64,000 bases of DNA from Nitzschia sp. pyKryTriq1 (GCA_956465555.1 OY101118.1:558001-622000), one strand, 5' to 3'. Counted from the stretch's first letter, positions 44,720 through 56,004 are shown. A program made the numbers and translations. Notes: a model not told the origin generated them from the letters alone.

Positions 44720-45293
44720 ACCCGGTATAGACAACAGCACGATAAAGACTTGCTCAGTTACGAGTATGGCAATCAGATTAGAGCTAGAGATGAGCTTTTT
44801 ATTTTCTCTTTGTATTTGTTTTGTGCTGGTAGATAGAGTTTACGAGCAAAGACTGGGTGGACTATCTTTCAACTTGGAATCTTCGAGTGAGTCAAATATG
44901 GCATAAAAAAAGATATCAGAAAAAAAGATATCCTCAGTACGGTAATAATATTATTATGATATGCCGATATATTACCGCGTATCGAGGAGCGAGCCCGCCC
45001 CACCGCCTTATTTGCATGCCGCAGCGGCATCGTCGCATCATGCGATGAGCGAGAATTCTTCTTTCCAAAGTAAAATACGTTCCAAGAAGTGCATTTCCAA
45101 ATCAGCAGCAACAACGCTATACCATCTGCACCTTCACGTTGGACAACTATACCTGGAGCCGTAAGCTATTTCATTTGCAACATCGTCACTTTCCAGTCGA
45201 CCTTACCCGGTGTACTGTGAACGCGACGGATCCGAGTATTTTCTAGTACAATCATCAGTAAAGCCATTTCAGACTAACAATAAGCAAGCAATC
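44720..45293. other. Intergenic region
   Basis: It contains a repeat of AAAAAAGATATC (two close copies, about 44907-44932) and AT-rich stretches ATAATATTATTATGATAT. No gene is supported. Confidence 0.5.
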
Positions 45294-46961
45294 ATGAGGT
45301 GGCCCGCAGTTATCTTGGCCCTTTTGGCATTTTTCGCAGAACATGTGGGTGCAGTGTTCACTGATAATCGTGATTCCAGCATGGGGGTATCGGACGGGGA
45401 CTATTCTTCAAGAGATAAACCGAAATTGAACGAAGTCCTCTTTGATGTCACTGATTATGGAGCCGTGGGCGATGGAACAGTGGATGATTCTGCGGCGATC
45501 CAAGCTGCAGTCAATGCTGCGCGAGATTATATTATAGGGTCCGCCCATTTGGATAAGGGCACCTATGCCACCGTGCATATTCCACCAAAGAAGACGTTCA
45601 TCACGTCTCCCTTTAATTTGACGAGCCATATGATCTTGAAGGTCGATGGAATCTTGCGTGCCATTACCAATACAACCGCCAATTTCGAAGATCGATGGCC
45701 CAAGTTACCTCCCCTCCCTTCCTATGGAGATTCGCGCGACGCGGGATTCTACCTACAGTATCAGTCTTTGGTATTTGCTCGGGAGGCGACGGATATGAAA
45801 ATTGTGGGCAAAGGAACCATCGATGGGATGGGCCAATGGTGGTGGGATGCTTTTAAAAGGGAACCGGAGTCGTATCAACTACAAGCGGGTCGGCCGAACT
45901 TAATTCGATTATGGAACTGTACCAATGTGGAGATCACCGGAGTCACTCTTTTGAACAGTCCTTTTTGGACACTACACCCAGTGTATTCGAAAGACCTGTA
46001 CATTCATGAAATCAAGATTCGGGCACCCTTATATGCACCGAACGTCGACGGCATTGACCCAGATAGTTGTCAAAATGTGCGCATCATCGCCAACGATATC
46101 TCCTGTGGGGATGATCACGTTGCCATCAAAGCCGGTGTCTGTGGAGTCGGTAGATCGGATGAAGAAAATGGTGATGCCGGTATTGGCGGTGCTGGTTCGA
46201 GTATTGTTGACTCGTCAGAACAACGCTCTTTGCTTCGCTCCTTCGATCCAATCGATTGTGCTACAGATCCAAAGTTCCAAGCTGGCGAATACGTGTCCCA
46301 AAATATCTTGGTGCAACGGAACTTACTTCGTACAGGAATGGGAATTGCGTTGGGGAGTGAGTTGAGTGGTGGGATTGAGAATGTGGAAATTTCTCAGAAT
46401 TTGATTGGGTATCTCTGCTTGCATGGGCACGATGATCCCGCGAGGTCCTGCGGCTGGGGTCATGCCATGCACCTCAAAACGACATTGACCCGAGGAGGCT
46501 TTCTACGGAACATAACATTTGAAGGGAATGCGGTGTACAATACAACTGGCGTATTTCTGTTGGAAACAGACTATCAGGACTCGAAACACATGGTGCCTCC
46601 AGCTAACTATCCCACCACAGACATTCGGAATATTACACTGAAGAACAATGACGCTCTTGGAGAAGCGAGATCTGTCAACTTTCATTGTTCCCCGTACATG
46701 ACCTGCAAGGACGTGCGAGCCATTTTCAATGTATTTGTTCCTACCTTGAAGGACAAATCACCAGGCGCCTACCAGTGTGCCAATGTGGAAACCTATGTTT
46801 CCGAAATGAATCTACCAAAAGGTCTCACCGAGTGTTTTCTCGACTCAATGAATCGCACGACGCAACAAAAATTTGAATTGATAGACTTCCACAAGATTCT
46901 GAAAGTCAAGCAGCAAAGAGAAGAAAACGGCGGATGGCAGGATGGTACCACCGGTAGATGA
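45294..46961 (+). CDS. Secreted GH28 family glycosidase (polygalacturonase-like)
   Basis: A 555-residue single-exon gene. I chose the ATG at 45294 because it starts a clean signal peptide (VILALLAFFAEHVGA|V); an upstream in-frame ATG at 45210 would bury it. The domain starts VTDYGAVGDGTVDDSAAIQA, typical of GH28. Catalytic Asp candidates are in NVDGIDPDS (Asp252) and GDDHVAIKAG (Asp273, Asp274). The usual GHG is replaced by GMGIALGSELSGGIENV, as in a plant GH28 subgroup. An HLKT segment stands where RIK is usual. The insertion at about 285-325 is rich in Gly and acidic residues. Substrate (pectic or other uronan) is inferred. Confidence 0.9.
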   Translation: MRWPAVILALLAFFAEHVGAVFTDNRDSSMGVSDGDYSSRDKPKLNEVLFDVTDYGAVGDGTVDDSAAIQAAVNAARDYIIGSAHLDKGTYATVHIPPKKTFITSPFNLTSHMILKVDGILRAITNTTANFEDRWPKLPPLPSYGDSRDAGFYLQYQSLVFAREATDMKIVGKGTIDGMGQWWWDAFKREPESYQLQAGRPNLIRLWNCTNVEITGVTLLNSPFWTLHPVYSKDLYIHEIKIRAPLYAPNVDGIDPDSCQNVRIIANDISCGDDHVAIKAGVCGVGRSDEENGDAGIGGAGSSIVDSSEQRSLLRSFDPIDCATDPKFQAGEYVSQNILVQRNLLRTGMGIALGSELSGGIENVEISQNLIGYLCLHGHDDPARSCGWGHAMHLKTTLTRGGFLRNITFEGNAVYNTTGVFLLETDYQDSKHMVPPANYPTTDIRNITLKNNDALGEARSVNFHCSPYMTCKDVRAIFNVFVPTLKDKSPGAYQCANVETYVSEMNLPKGLTECFLDSMNRTTQQKFELIDFHKILKVKQQREENGGWQDGTTGR

Positions 46962-47432
46962 AAAGGACTCGAAGACGAGTATGTCCAGACACTACTCCTA
47001 CTACTGTGCACAAATGCAGGCGCTCCTGGAAGTAGTAGTCTCCCCGATTTGACAAACACACAGTCATCTACTCTAGCTCTACTTTTCATAAAGCAAAGTA
47101 GAAGTACCCAAGCAGAGTACCTGGTAGTCCATAACTAACAGTTGAGCAGTGAGAGAGAGAGGAGTCGAAGAATGAAAAACAGGCACTCATTTTAGTCAAA
47201 CCCTTATTCTACGAACGGACGGACGGACTAGCGCTGAAACGTCCGTTCACTGACGTTGTTTTACATCGCAAAAGCGAGACAGCGAACAGCGACGACAGAA
47301 CAAAACATCAACAACATTGTCATGGCACGGATGATGATCCATTATCCATAGCATCATCATCTCTGTGATTACATTTTGGATCCACAGCAAGCCAGGAAAA
47401 TTCAACTCATAAACTTCCGTTCTGCTTGATTT
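46962..47432. other. Intergenic region
   Basis: No gene seen. It has GACGGACGGAC and ATCATCATC simple repeats and GAGAGAGAGAG near 47150. Confidence 0.5.
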
Positions 47433-48305
47433 ATGATGATGAACTCGTGGCAATCGCTACGTCTGCTTCTCCTGGGCGTAGCATGGACTGGTTTGCTGGT
47501 CGATCGGTCGGCAGCCTTTGTTGTGCCCATGTCGCATTATCATCGCCATCATCCCCTGTCCATCACAGGGCGAAAATATATTGGAAAAGCGCCACTCGGA
47601 ACATTATCAGAAAGTGAAGCAAATAATAATGAACCGGACGTCAAATTTTCTAGAGGCGTTCCCGAATCATCCACCACCAATTTGGACGCGAAGTCTCAAA
47701 CAGCGAAAAGGCCTGCCGATGGCTCCGCCGCTACCAACACGGTCAATGAACGCCTCATGGCAGAGCTCAAGGCAGCCGAAGACAAAGAAAAATACGGCTC
47801 TAGAACTTCGGCAGGAAAAAAATTGGGTATTGTGGATGGGTTTGGAAGGCCCAGAAAAACGGACGAGGAAGTCAAAGCGGCGATCGAAGCGGCCCGAGAT
47901 TTGAACGGTGTCAACCCCGTCGTGGCCCTTTTGGGTTCCTTTTTTGCGCTCGGTGTTGCCGGGGGTCTGTGGTATGCGACCAAGGAGCTAGGAATCTTCT
48001 TTGCCTTGCACCCGGTCGATACGGAAGTGTATTTCTTGGTGCGGTCGTCGCAAGTTGTACGAAATATTGCCATGGGTCTCATGTCTTTGGCGAGTGGTTT
48101 CTTTGGTGTCACTGGGCTAGGAATTTTCTTGTTGGGAGTGCGAGTTGCCTATGGAGTTATAACCGGCGAGTTGGATCCTACACCCATCAAGCAAACCCAA
48201 AAGGGGAAAGTAGAAATGCCGAACATGTTGGACTTGATGCTCAACAAAAAGCCCAATCGGCGTGGTGGGCGGGATGGCAACGACGACAACCCGTTTGGAA
48301 TATAG
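47433..48305 (+). CDS. Plastid-targeted DUF3082-like membrane protein
   Basis: A 290-residue single-exon protein. Signal peptide cleaved at RSAA|FVVP (Ala28|Phe29), then a transit region. A polar, charged middle (residues 45-155) includes SAGKKLGIVDGFGRPRKTDE. Two transmembrane segments follow: VVALLGSFFALGVAGGLWYA and SGFFGVTGLGIFLLGVRVAY, ending TGELDPTPI. This two-helix layout with a closing ELDP resembles the DUF3082 family of cyanobacteria and plastids, function unknown. It is expected in the thylakoid or an envelope membrane. The family call is by pattern and moderate. Confidence 0.75.
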   Translation: MMMNSWQSLRLLLLGVAWTGLLVDRSAAFVVPMSHYHRHHPLSITGRKYIGKAPLGTLSESEANNNEPDVKFSRGVPESSTTNLDAKSQTAKRPADGSAATNTVNERLMAELKAAEDKEKYGSRTSAGKKLGIVDGFGRPRKTDEEVKAAIEAARDLNGVNPVVALLGSFFALGVAGGLWYATKELGIFFALHPVDTEVYFLVRSSQVVRNIAMGLMSLASGFFGVTGLGIFLLGVRVAYGVITGELDPTPIKQTQKGKVEMPNMLDLMLNKKPNRRGGRDGNDDNPFGI

Positions 48306-48904
48306 AGCCTGGAAAATACAAAACAATGAAACTCTGTACCGGTATGGTTTCCCTACTGTAAAGAAGTGGGAACGCCCTAGCCCGCCCTGGTGTCTTGCCC
48401 CTCCCGCGTCGCTTCCGCTTTCTGTACTGTCTGTCGTCGCCAATATTCACTCACTAAACATGGTTGCAGTCAGGAGCGTGATGGATTATGGTTGCACTGA
48501 ACTCAAACTGCCAATCATATGATAATACTAGCTAGTGTACTGTATCCGTCAGATTTGATTTTATAGACGTCACGATATGGTTTTTGTAAAACCTCTTCGC
48601 TGTATGTGGCATCACAAACCACTGCTTCGCCCTGTGCTGGTGGATTAATCTACCATTTTTTGAATTTTCTCTATGCACAGACAGTCTTTGCAGGAGGACC
48701 ATTACACATGTCTATAGAGTTTTTGTGGTTCATACTGCATAGAGAAAACCGAAACAAGTGCAGTGTAGGCAAATTTTAGTCTACTACGTACGAAGTACGC
48801 TGGTAGTATTCCACCGTGCTAGCGTGCGCCGGGGAGACCCCCAACGAGCGAAGGACAGACAAGAAGTCGAACGAACACAAGATTTGAGCCGATACCGAAG
48901 AGAG

Positions 48905-49276
48905 ACGACCGATGGATCTCATAAGATCATCGAGTGGACGACCGATATCGCACGACCTGGACAGACTAATACGAAACCACACGGGCACCACAATGGGATA
49001 CGGCAAGGAGTTCCGGGACATTACCAACCTGCATAGCATCTACCACCGGCATCCCAACTTCAATCGGGCAGCGGAGGCGTGACGTTCCGCCACTTGACAA
49101 GGGAACTGACGGAAGAGGAAAGACTAGAAGACCTACAACTGGCGCTCGAGTATGGAAACCACAAGTCGGCGGACGAAAACAAGGCCAACGAATTATCCCA
49201 CTACCAAGTACTATACCATCGGTCTACAGTGTCCGAGAGAGTTGAGGGTTTGTTGGCGCCCGCGCCAGTCAGATGA
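48905..49276 (+). pseudogene. Decayed retroelement-like fragment
   Basis: A broken reading frame: a short ORF from about 48914 (contains TTMGYGKEFRDITNLHSIYH and RHPNFNRAAEA), a stop, then a second frame from 49079 (RELTEEERLEDLQLALEYG, NHKSADENKANEL). The GNHKSA motif with the preceding E-E-R-x-x-D-L pattern is one I associate with reverse-transcriptase-type ORFs repeated in diatom genomes. The fragment is small and the call rests on that memory, so it is tentative. Confidence 0.4.
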
Positions 49277-49300
49277 TGGGAAAAGTCAAAGGAGTGAGTC

Positions 49301-49360
49301 GTCGTCGTCAGTCGTCGTCAGTCGTCGTCAGTCGTCGTCAGTCGTCGTCAGTCGTCGTCG
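49301..49360. repeat. 10-bp tandem repeat GTCGTCGTCA x6
   Basis: Six adjacent GTCGTCGTCA units, the last with a final G. It lies just downstream of the retroelement-like fragment. Confidence 0.95.
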
Positions 49361-49762
49361 GTCAGAGAATTGATAGGAATCAGGAATCGCACTGCCAAGT
49401 TTTTACGAAAGTTGAACTTCAGTTGTTGACCGTCGAAATGCTCCAAACCTGCGTTTCGCGCCGATTGACGCACGAACTTGAGCGAGACACCGTTTTTCCT
49501 TTGCGCTGCTTCTTTCGACTTTTGCCTGGAAGCAAGATCCCTGCAGCAACAGCTTTCCTCGTCGCCAGCTCTTTGCCTTCCCTTTTTATTCATTAAGATC
49601 GCCGAGTGGAAGGTATGTATGCCGAAAAGCATTGCAGGGTTGAAGGATTTCTAACCTCAGGCCAATAACTCACCGCTAGCTTTCTCTGCCTTTGTCGCAT
49701 TGTGCCTCATTGTATCAGCTCCATTCCTCTCCGCTAATACTTTGCTCCAGACTACGCCCAAT

Positions 49763-52121
49763 ATGCGTCTGACGTCTTTCTCACTCTGGTTGGGCTGTGC
49801 AGCATCTTCGACCCTTGCTTTCTCCTCGCTATCCACGCCAACAACCTTTGGGCGGGGAGTAGCTGCTGCGCGAGGAAACACGCAAAGCGTGCAACGACAG
49901 GAAAACCTCAAGACTAGTTTGGGTGTCGCTTCTGCCGATTCGATTTCCGTCGCTGACATGGAACGCGGAGTTGGAGGAAGAATCGAGGCAGCCTTTGAGG
50001 CCGCCAAAGAAAAGGGCGAAGCCGCCTTTGTCACCTTTATTACTGCCGGATATCCGACTGCCCAAGGTATGAGTAAAGTAAAGTAGCATGGAGGCAGCGG
50101 AAGAAGAACAGAAATCATGTTGTATTCTCACAATCAAATTCTGGTCGTTTTCAATTGTAGACACTCCTGCTTTGTTGATGGCTATGCAGGAGGGTGGTGC
50201 CTCTATCATTGAACTTGGTATCCCATACACTGATCCACAGGCGGATGGAGCTACTATTCAACACACAAATCAAGTAGCGATCAAGGGAGGAACCTCGGAG
50301 ATTAACACTTGCTTGGGTATGGTTAAGAAGGCTCGAGACATGGGATTGACTGTTCCTGTGGTTCTGATGGGATATTACAACCCATTTCTCCAATATGGAG
50401 CAGAAAGGCTTTGCAAGGAGACCAAGGAAGCCGGTGCGGACGGATTCATCGTAGTCGATCTCCCCCCTGAAGAGGGTATTGAATTGAACAAGGCTTGCAT
50501 CAAACACGGTCTTTCCAACGTTCCTCTCGTGGCTCCAACCAGCAGCGAGAAGCGTATTGCTGCCTTGACCGAGATGGCCTCCACCTTCTTGTATTGTGTA
50601 TCTGTTACTGGTGTTACGGGTGCCCGGGATTCTCTTCCCCCGGATCTGGATGACTTCATCAAGCGAGTTCGTGCCAAGACGGACTTGCCTTTGGCGATTG
50701 GATTTGGAATTTCTAGCCCGGAAATGGTTAACGGTGTTGCCAACATGGCTGATGGTGTTGTCGTGGGAAGTGCAATCTTGAACGCAATGGATAAATTGGG
50801 AGACGATGCGACTACTGAACAACGCGCTGATGCCATTCGAGACATCACATCACATCTATGCACTGGACTCAAGCAATCAGAGGCGGCACACAATCAAGCT
50901 ACCAAGCTTGGTCAGATCCCGAAGGAATGGACATCGGTTAGCAATGGCAGTCGATTTGGAGAATGGGGTGGGCAGTACATTCCTGAAACACTTTCAGTCG
51001 CCTTTGAAGAGATCGAAGAGGCTTACGCCGCGATCAAAGACGACCCCAATTTTGTGGCAGAATTGGACCGATACCGAAGGGACTTTGTCGGCGGACCTAC
51101 CCCTCTTCACAAGGCCAGCCGCCTCACTGAATTGGCCGGTGGTGCTACTATCTGGTTGAAGCGCGAGGATTTGGCCCACACTGGTGCTCACAAGATTAAT
51201 AACGCTATTGGCCAAGCCCTTCTCGCCAAACGCCTCGGAAAACCGCGTATCATTGCTGAGACAGGAGCTGGACAACACGGTGTGGCTACCGCTACTGTTT
51301 GTGCCATGCTTGGATTGGAGTGCATCGTTTACATGGGAGCTGTTGACTGCGAACGACAAAAGCTGAATGTTTTCCGCATGAATACTCTTGGCGCAAAGGT
51401 CGTCCCTGTGCAAGATGGTCAGAGGACACTCAAGGATGCTATCAACGAAGCCATGCGTGACTGGGTCACGAACGTTCGAGATACGCACTACCTCATTGGA
51501 TCTGCGGTTGGCCCCCATCCATTCCCAACCATTGTTCGCGACTTCCAAAGTGTTATTGGAAGGGAGATCAAGTCTCAATTCCAAGAAAAGAATGGACGAC
51601 TCCCGGACGCCGTCGTCGCCTGTGTTGGTGGTGGATCCAACGCCATTGGCGCCTTCCATCCCTTCATCGACGATAAGGAAGTCGCCCTCTATGGTGCTGA
51701 AGCTGCAGGAAAGGGAATTGAGTTTGACGAGCAACACTGTGCCACCTTGACTGTCGGAACACCCGGTGTCCTCCAAGGAGCTAGGACCTATGTCATCCAA
51801 AAGAAGTCGGGTCAAACTTTGAATACTCAATCTATCTCCGCTGGTTTGGACTACCCTGGCGTTGGCCCTGAACACGCCTGGCTGAAGGACACTGGTCGCG
51901 CTACGTACGTGGGAGTGACCGACGATCAAGCTTTGGAGGGATTCAAGATGATGTGCGAATACGAAGGAATCATCCCGGCCCTGGAAACAAGCCACGCTAT
52001 CTACTACGCCATGCAACTGGCCAAGGAGCTCGGACCTGGAAAGGACATTGTCATCAACATGAGTGGCCGTGGAGATAAGGACATGCCCCAGATTGCACGC
52101 ATCATGGGGGTTGAAGTGTAA
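49763..52121 (+). CDS. Tryptophan synthase alpha-beta fusion, plastid-targeted
   Basis: Model: join(49763..50066, 50161..52121), 754 residues; the 94-bp intron (GTATGA...TTGTAG) splits an Asp codon. Residues 1-19 are a signal peptide ending TLA|FSS, so the enzyme is predicted to enter the plastid. The alpha part (about 75-335) has ELGIPYTDP with Glu119 and Asp130 at the positions of the E. coli catalytic Glu49 and Asp60. The beta part (about 345-754) has the PLP-binding Lys446 in HKINNAIGQ and the phosphate loop [10 protein letters not shown]. It converts indole-3-glycerol phosphate and serine to tryptophan. The alpha-beta order is as in fungi. All key residues are present. Confidence 0.96.
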
Positions 52122-52942
52122 AGAAGCAGAAATTAGTTCATCGAAAGTTACGTATGATTATACTCTAGAGACACAACTAGCTACGCATGGTCTAACGCAG
52201 TCCATACCGGTATCGTAGTCTCATTCCGAGACGGAGTCTTGTCTAGTACAACTCGACGGCAAGGAGTAATAGTTTCTCTCTGGGCACAGCTAGAGAGCAA
52301 AGATGAAATTGCAAACTCGCAGGCATCAATTGTTGAGCTGCCGATAAATTCCTCTGGTCACAATGACAAACGTAGTAGAAAATGGTCACAATGGATGTAT
52401 CTTTGCATAATTCCTCTCCTCTTCGTGCAATAGTCCTATCTAGTAGAGAGAGAAGTAGGTCTACATTATGTACTCGTACTGACTGTGCTGTGTCTCCACT
52501 GAAACTGACTGACCCTCTGTAGACGCGAACCTGGGGTACAAGCGCAAGGTACAAGTACTGTACCTATGTACAGTACCTGTACAGTACTGAGTACTTGTAC
52601 TGTACCGCATCTTACGTACCTGTAGCTACCAGTTCCCCCGTATGTAAACTTTGTACTTGTACAGTCCTACTAGCACCGAGTGTACCGGTACTTGTGTACC
52701 GGTATGACACAGTAAGAGTACTGAGGACTGGTACAGCACCCCTCCAGGCGCTTTTCGACGCGGGTTGTGCTTGAATTTTTCGTCCGTTAGGTGAACCGAT
52801 TCCTTCGACTAGATCGCGCCGGGCGTGCCTCCCTCGTCTACAAGATCCAGATCCGTTGGAAATGGTAAAACAAAAAAAACCTGCCATTGATGACAGGAAG
52901 TTACAAATAGTGGATGACGATATTTTCCCCATATCTTTAATC
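52122..52942. other. Intergenic region rich in GTAC palindromes
   Basis: No gene. A cluster of GTACTGTACC, TGTACAGTACC and TACCGGTA palindromes lies at 52540-52710, with CTACTAG motifs further left. An upstream in-frame ATG at 52856 extends the next ORF by 29 residues. Confidence 0.55.
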
Positions 52943-54007
52943 ATGGTCGGTTCAGTTAATCCTTGTCGCTATTGTGCCTTTGTCCTCCTTTCGATTTCGA
53001 GTCTAATTTACTCGCTATATTCCCATGTCAGCGCGATCGGCTCAACATCTCGGGAATTGGATCTACTAGAACAGCAACTGAATGTTCTAAATAATAATCA
53101 TGAGACAAAAAATGGCCTTCGATCTTCAAAGAATCACATGTTGAGCCTCAAGCCTTTGGAGCATTCCTTGCACTCTAAGTGGAAACTATGGCAAGAAATG
53201 TCTTCGGAAGAACAAGACGCTGCCCTCGAGGAAGCTGGTTCGTACTTGACCAAGTACGGCAAGATGATTTCTAGAAAGGAACGAGGAAAGATTAAGCACG
53301 GTGAATGCGAATTTGTTGAGTTCAAGAATGGACACGCCCTATGTGGTCCACGACCAACGACTGCCAACAACTGTACATTTTTCTCCTTTGGTATCAACGA
53401 TGATCCCAGTTTTGACATCCAGTTGGGAGAGGAATGGAAATGTCGTGGCTTTGCTGGAGACCCAACTGTGCAACATCCATCAAAATTACACCCCCGTGTG
53501 ACGTTTCACAGCGTTGGTGCAAGCATGCTTAGCGAGAACGAAGAACGCAAGATAGACAAGGGAGGCACGGAGGACTGGTGGACGACATCCATGCCGAAGC
53601 TTCGTTTCTGGCTGGGAGTGGAACACATCAGTATTGTCAAGCTTGACTGCGAAGGATGCGAGTTTGCGTTAGCACGGGATATTCTCAGAGAGGATCCTCA
53701 CTTTCTCTATCATGTAGATCAAATTTCCATTGAGACGCACGTCTCACGTACATGGTTGAATACCAGGGAAGAATTGTACTATTTTGCACTCCAGTTCGCG
53801 CTTTTGGAAGAAGCCGGCTTCCGTCTTGAGTGGAGTGACATCTTTGGCTGTAGTAAACGCCACGAAGTCGAAGGTTGTCTTCCAGACCTCAAACGCTTTG
53901 GTTTCCCATGCGGCTACAAGCCATGGCCCGGTAAGAACAACGTCGTTCTGGGACGGAGCTGCCAAGACTTTCTGTGGAAAAGGTACCCAAAGGGGGAGGA
54001 ACAGTAA
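52943..54007 (+). CDS. FkbM-type methyltransferase, membrane-anchored
   Basis: A 354-residue product from the ATG at 52943, or 383 from 52856. The first hydrophobic stretch (AFVLLSISSLIYSLYS) is a signal anchor; the later start places it nearest the N-terminus. The lumenal domain has the FkbM-like core: VKLDCEGCEF, then DQISIETHV and a C-terminal Cys-rich end. The layout suits a Golgi O-methyltransferase for glycans. Similar proteins are numerous in diatoms. Substrate unknown. Confidence 0.75.
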   Translation: MVGSVNPCRYCAFVLLSISSLIYSLYSHVSAIGSTSRELDLLEQQLNVLNNNHETKNGLRSSKNHMLSLKPLEHSLHSKWKLWQEMSSEEQDAALEEAGSYLTKYGKMISRKERGKIKHGECEFVEFKNGHALCGPRPTTANNCTFFSFGINDDPSFDIQLGEEWKCRGFAGDPTVQHPSKLHPRVTFHSVGASMLSENEERKIDKGGTEDWWTTSMPKLRFWLGVEHISIVKLDCEGCEFALARDILREDPHFLYHVDQISIETHVSRTWLNTREELYYFALQFALLEEAGFRLEWSDIFGCSKRHEVEGCLPDLKRFGFPCGYKPWPGKNNVVLGRSCQDFLWKRYPKGEEQ

Positions 54008-54573
54008 TTTACGGTATCTCAAGTTTATGCCAGGGAAGACTAGTTTTGCATCATACGTACATAATATTATATTATAGCACATCATTGTGTGGACTACGGT
54101 GAAAGGCTGCTACTGCTATTGCTACTACTACTACTACTACTCTACTTTACTGCTACTCTACTCTACTCTACTCTACTCTACTACTTCGTACTGTAGTAGT
54201 AGTAGGGTACTACTATAGCGTAAAGTAGCGAAAAAGTGCACTAGTAGTAGACAGACACCCAGAAAGAACTAGTAGTACCGCCGGTATCATTTCATATGTA
54301 GTCGATATGCCCCTGGATATCGGCCATTGATCAAAAGCTTCCTAGCTATAGTCTCGAGTATGGTCTCTAGAGTAGTAGCGAGTCAAATAGCAAAGAGACC
54401 CTTTCCTCCAGCGTTCTGATGATCCGCCACAACGGAAGAATAGTAATTGTGACAAAAAAAATAATTTTAAAATCGTAACCACGTGCAAAAAGCATTCGAG
54501 TAGGTCGTATGCGTCTCATTTTCGTTTTCTTTCTGTGCGATGCGTGATGTCTGATGTGATCTGTGGCTGAAAA
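54008..54573. other. Intergenic region with CTACT repeats
   Basis: It contains TACTACTACTACTACTCTAC and a run of CTCTA pentamers near 54140-54185. No gene is supported. Confidence 0.6.
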
Positions 54574-56004
54574 TTGATGAACATGCGACGCCAACAGCTG
54601 ACGGAAGATCAATATCATCCCCAGAGGTGTGATAGTGAAATAGTCCTCCCTAAATACATCCCTATTGCGATCGATCAAGGTGCCAACATCAGGTATTCCA
54701 AAAGCAATATGGTGGAGAATCAAGATGGGACGGACGAAATGCCCACCAAAGTATGGCTGGGTCGAGTGGAACGTAAAATGAAACGCAAACATCGGGTGGA
54801 ACTGTCTCTCAAAATGGAAAACCTGGAGCGCACACAGACCGTTTACGTTCCCAAACCTGGCGACTCAAGGATATATGTACAACATCCAACGTGCCTGCGA
54901 CTACAAGCACTGGTAAAGGCTACAGTGACCAGGGCGGAAAACAGCCGTGATGATCGAACCTGGGACATCCAAAAATTAGAGTTGCTCGAGTGTCCACCTG
55001 ATCCACTGGCTATCAAGGCTGTGCTTCAGGTTCCTGAATTGTGGAAAACCCTTCAGCCGTATGATATCGAATGTGATAAAGTGTTGCTGCAAGACGACTA
55101 TGGGGCTGTCAACCACGCCATGGTGCGAAGAATAGTCATGATACTACAGCGACGAGAACCAGAGCAACCTAGGTTACGGCCACCGCATGTCAACTTCAAA
55201 GTTCTTAAAGAACTCGAAGTTTTGGAACAACAAGTTGACCTAGTGGATCTTCGTGTTTCGAATGCAGACGATCTCTCCAAGTCTGCGGTAGAAGAAGCCA
55301 AAGGCGTGGCATCGGTGGTGGGATGGAATCTTCCCGCGACGGGCGATGATCGAGTTCTTCTATCTGCGAGGCACAAGCTCACACGCCAAGAGTATCTAGA
55401 ATCGAAAAAGTTTCCTCAGGTGGCTTGGTTCTTGCAACGGCTGCGCTCGTTTCCGGGCCAACCAGTCCGTCATGTCCTTGACGTTGGGGGAGGTCGCGGG
55501 GATTTGGCTATTGCACTAGCTCTAGGACTGGGACCAGATACTCGAGTAACTGTAGTGGACATGAATGAAGCGTCCCTGGAAGCGGGTCGACTTTTTGCGG
55601 AGCAGTGTGGGGTTGCAGATCGAATGGATTGGATCTGCGACAACTTTGTCAAATTTGCTTCCACAGACAATGTCAGTGGCGAGAATCATTGTGTTGACAT
55701 GGTGGTGGCCCTTCATGCCTGTGGGAACCTTTCCGATTTGGCGTTGGATTACGCGGTCAATCAGAATGCAGGCTTTCTGGTCTGCCCGTGTTGTTATAGT
55801 AAGATGAAACATCAAGATGTCGCTTCCAGGCTTGCAGAGATCAGTGATCGACCAGACTTGAGCCGTCGCGGTATGCACATTGTCAACTCAAAACGATACT
55901 GGGATTTAACGGCGCGAGACTCATACCAGGTGTTGCTGGAGGAATACTCTAGAAAATGGTCCAGCCGCAACATGGTCCTTGCAGGCTGGCCGAGGCAGCA
56001 ATAG
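54574..56004 (+). CDS. Methyltransferase-32-type protein (GSTCD/METTL25-like)
   Basis: A 476-residue single-exon protein. The first 270 residues are an unassigned, mostly polar domain. The C-terminal 200 residues form a class I methyltransferase: HVLDVGGGRGDLAIALALG (SAM motif), VVDMNEASLEAGR, then VVALHACGNLSDLALD and LVCPCCYSK, the signature of the Methyltransf_32 family that includes RRNAD1, METTL25 and GSTCD. The Cys-Pro-Cys-Cys in CPCCYSK is conserved in the family. Some members methylate tRNA or ribosomal components; which one applies here is unknown. Confidence 0.82.
   Translation: MMNMRRQQLTEDQYHPQRCDSEIVLPKYIPIAIDQGANIRYSKSNMVENQDGTDEMPTKVWLGRVERKMKRKHRVELSLKMENLERTQTVYVPKPGDSRIYVQHPTCLRLQALVKATVTRAENSRDDRTWDIQKLELLECPPDPLAIKAVLQVPELWKTLQPYDIECDKVLLQDDYGAVNHAMVRRIVMILQRREPEQPRLRPPHVNFKVLKELEVLEQQVDLVDLRVSNADDLSKSAVEEAKGVASVVGWNLPATGDDRVLLSARHKLTRQEYLESKKFPQVAWFLQRLRSFPGQPVRHVLDVGGGRGDLAIALALGLGPDTRVTVVDMNEASLEAGRLFAEQCGVADRMDWICDNFVKFASTDNVSGENHCVDMVVALHACGNLSDLALDYAVNQNAGFLVCPCCYSKMKHQDVASRLAEISDRPDLSRRGMHIVNSKRYWDLTARDSYQVLLEEYSRKWSSRNMVLAGWPRQQ

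Larger units (their letters stand above)
48306..49762. other. Accessory intergenic region
   Basis: Besides the retroelement-like fragment and the 10-bp repeat listed separately, a TACCGGTA lies near 48338. The pair CATAGAGAAAA / ATTTTCTCTATGCA around 48665-48745 forms an inverted repeat (TTTTCTCTATGCA and TGCATAGAGAAAA), about 60 bp apart. Confidence 0.5.

Noticed and set aside
49301-49360. Tandem 10-bp units as a CRISPR array
   Set aside because: Units are adjacent with no spacers, and the genome is eukaryotic.
50994-52016. Long minus-strand ORF opposite tryptophan synthase
   Set aside because: Antisense shadow of a well-conserved enzyme with all catalytic residues on the plus strand.
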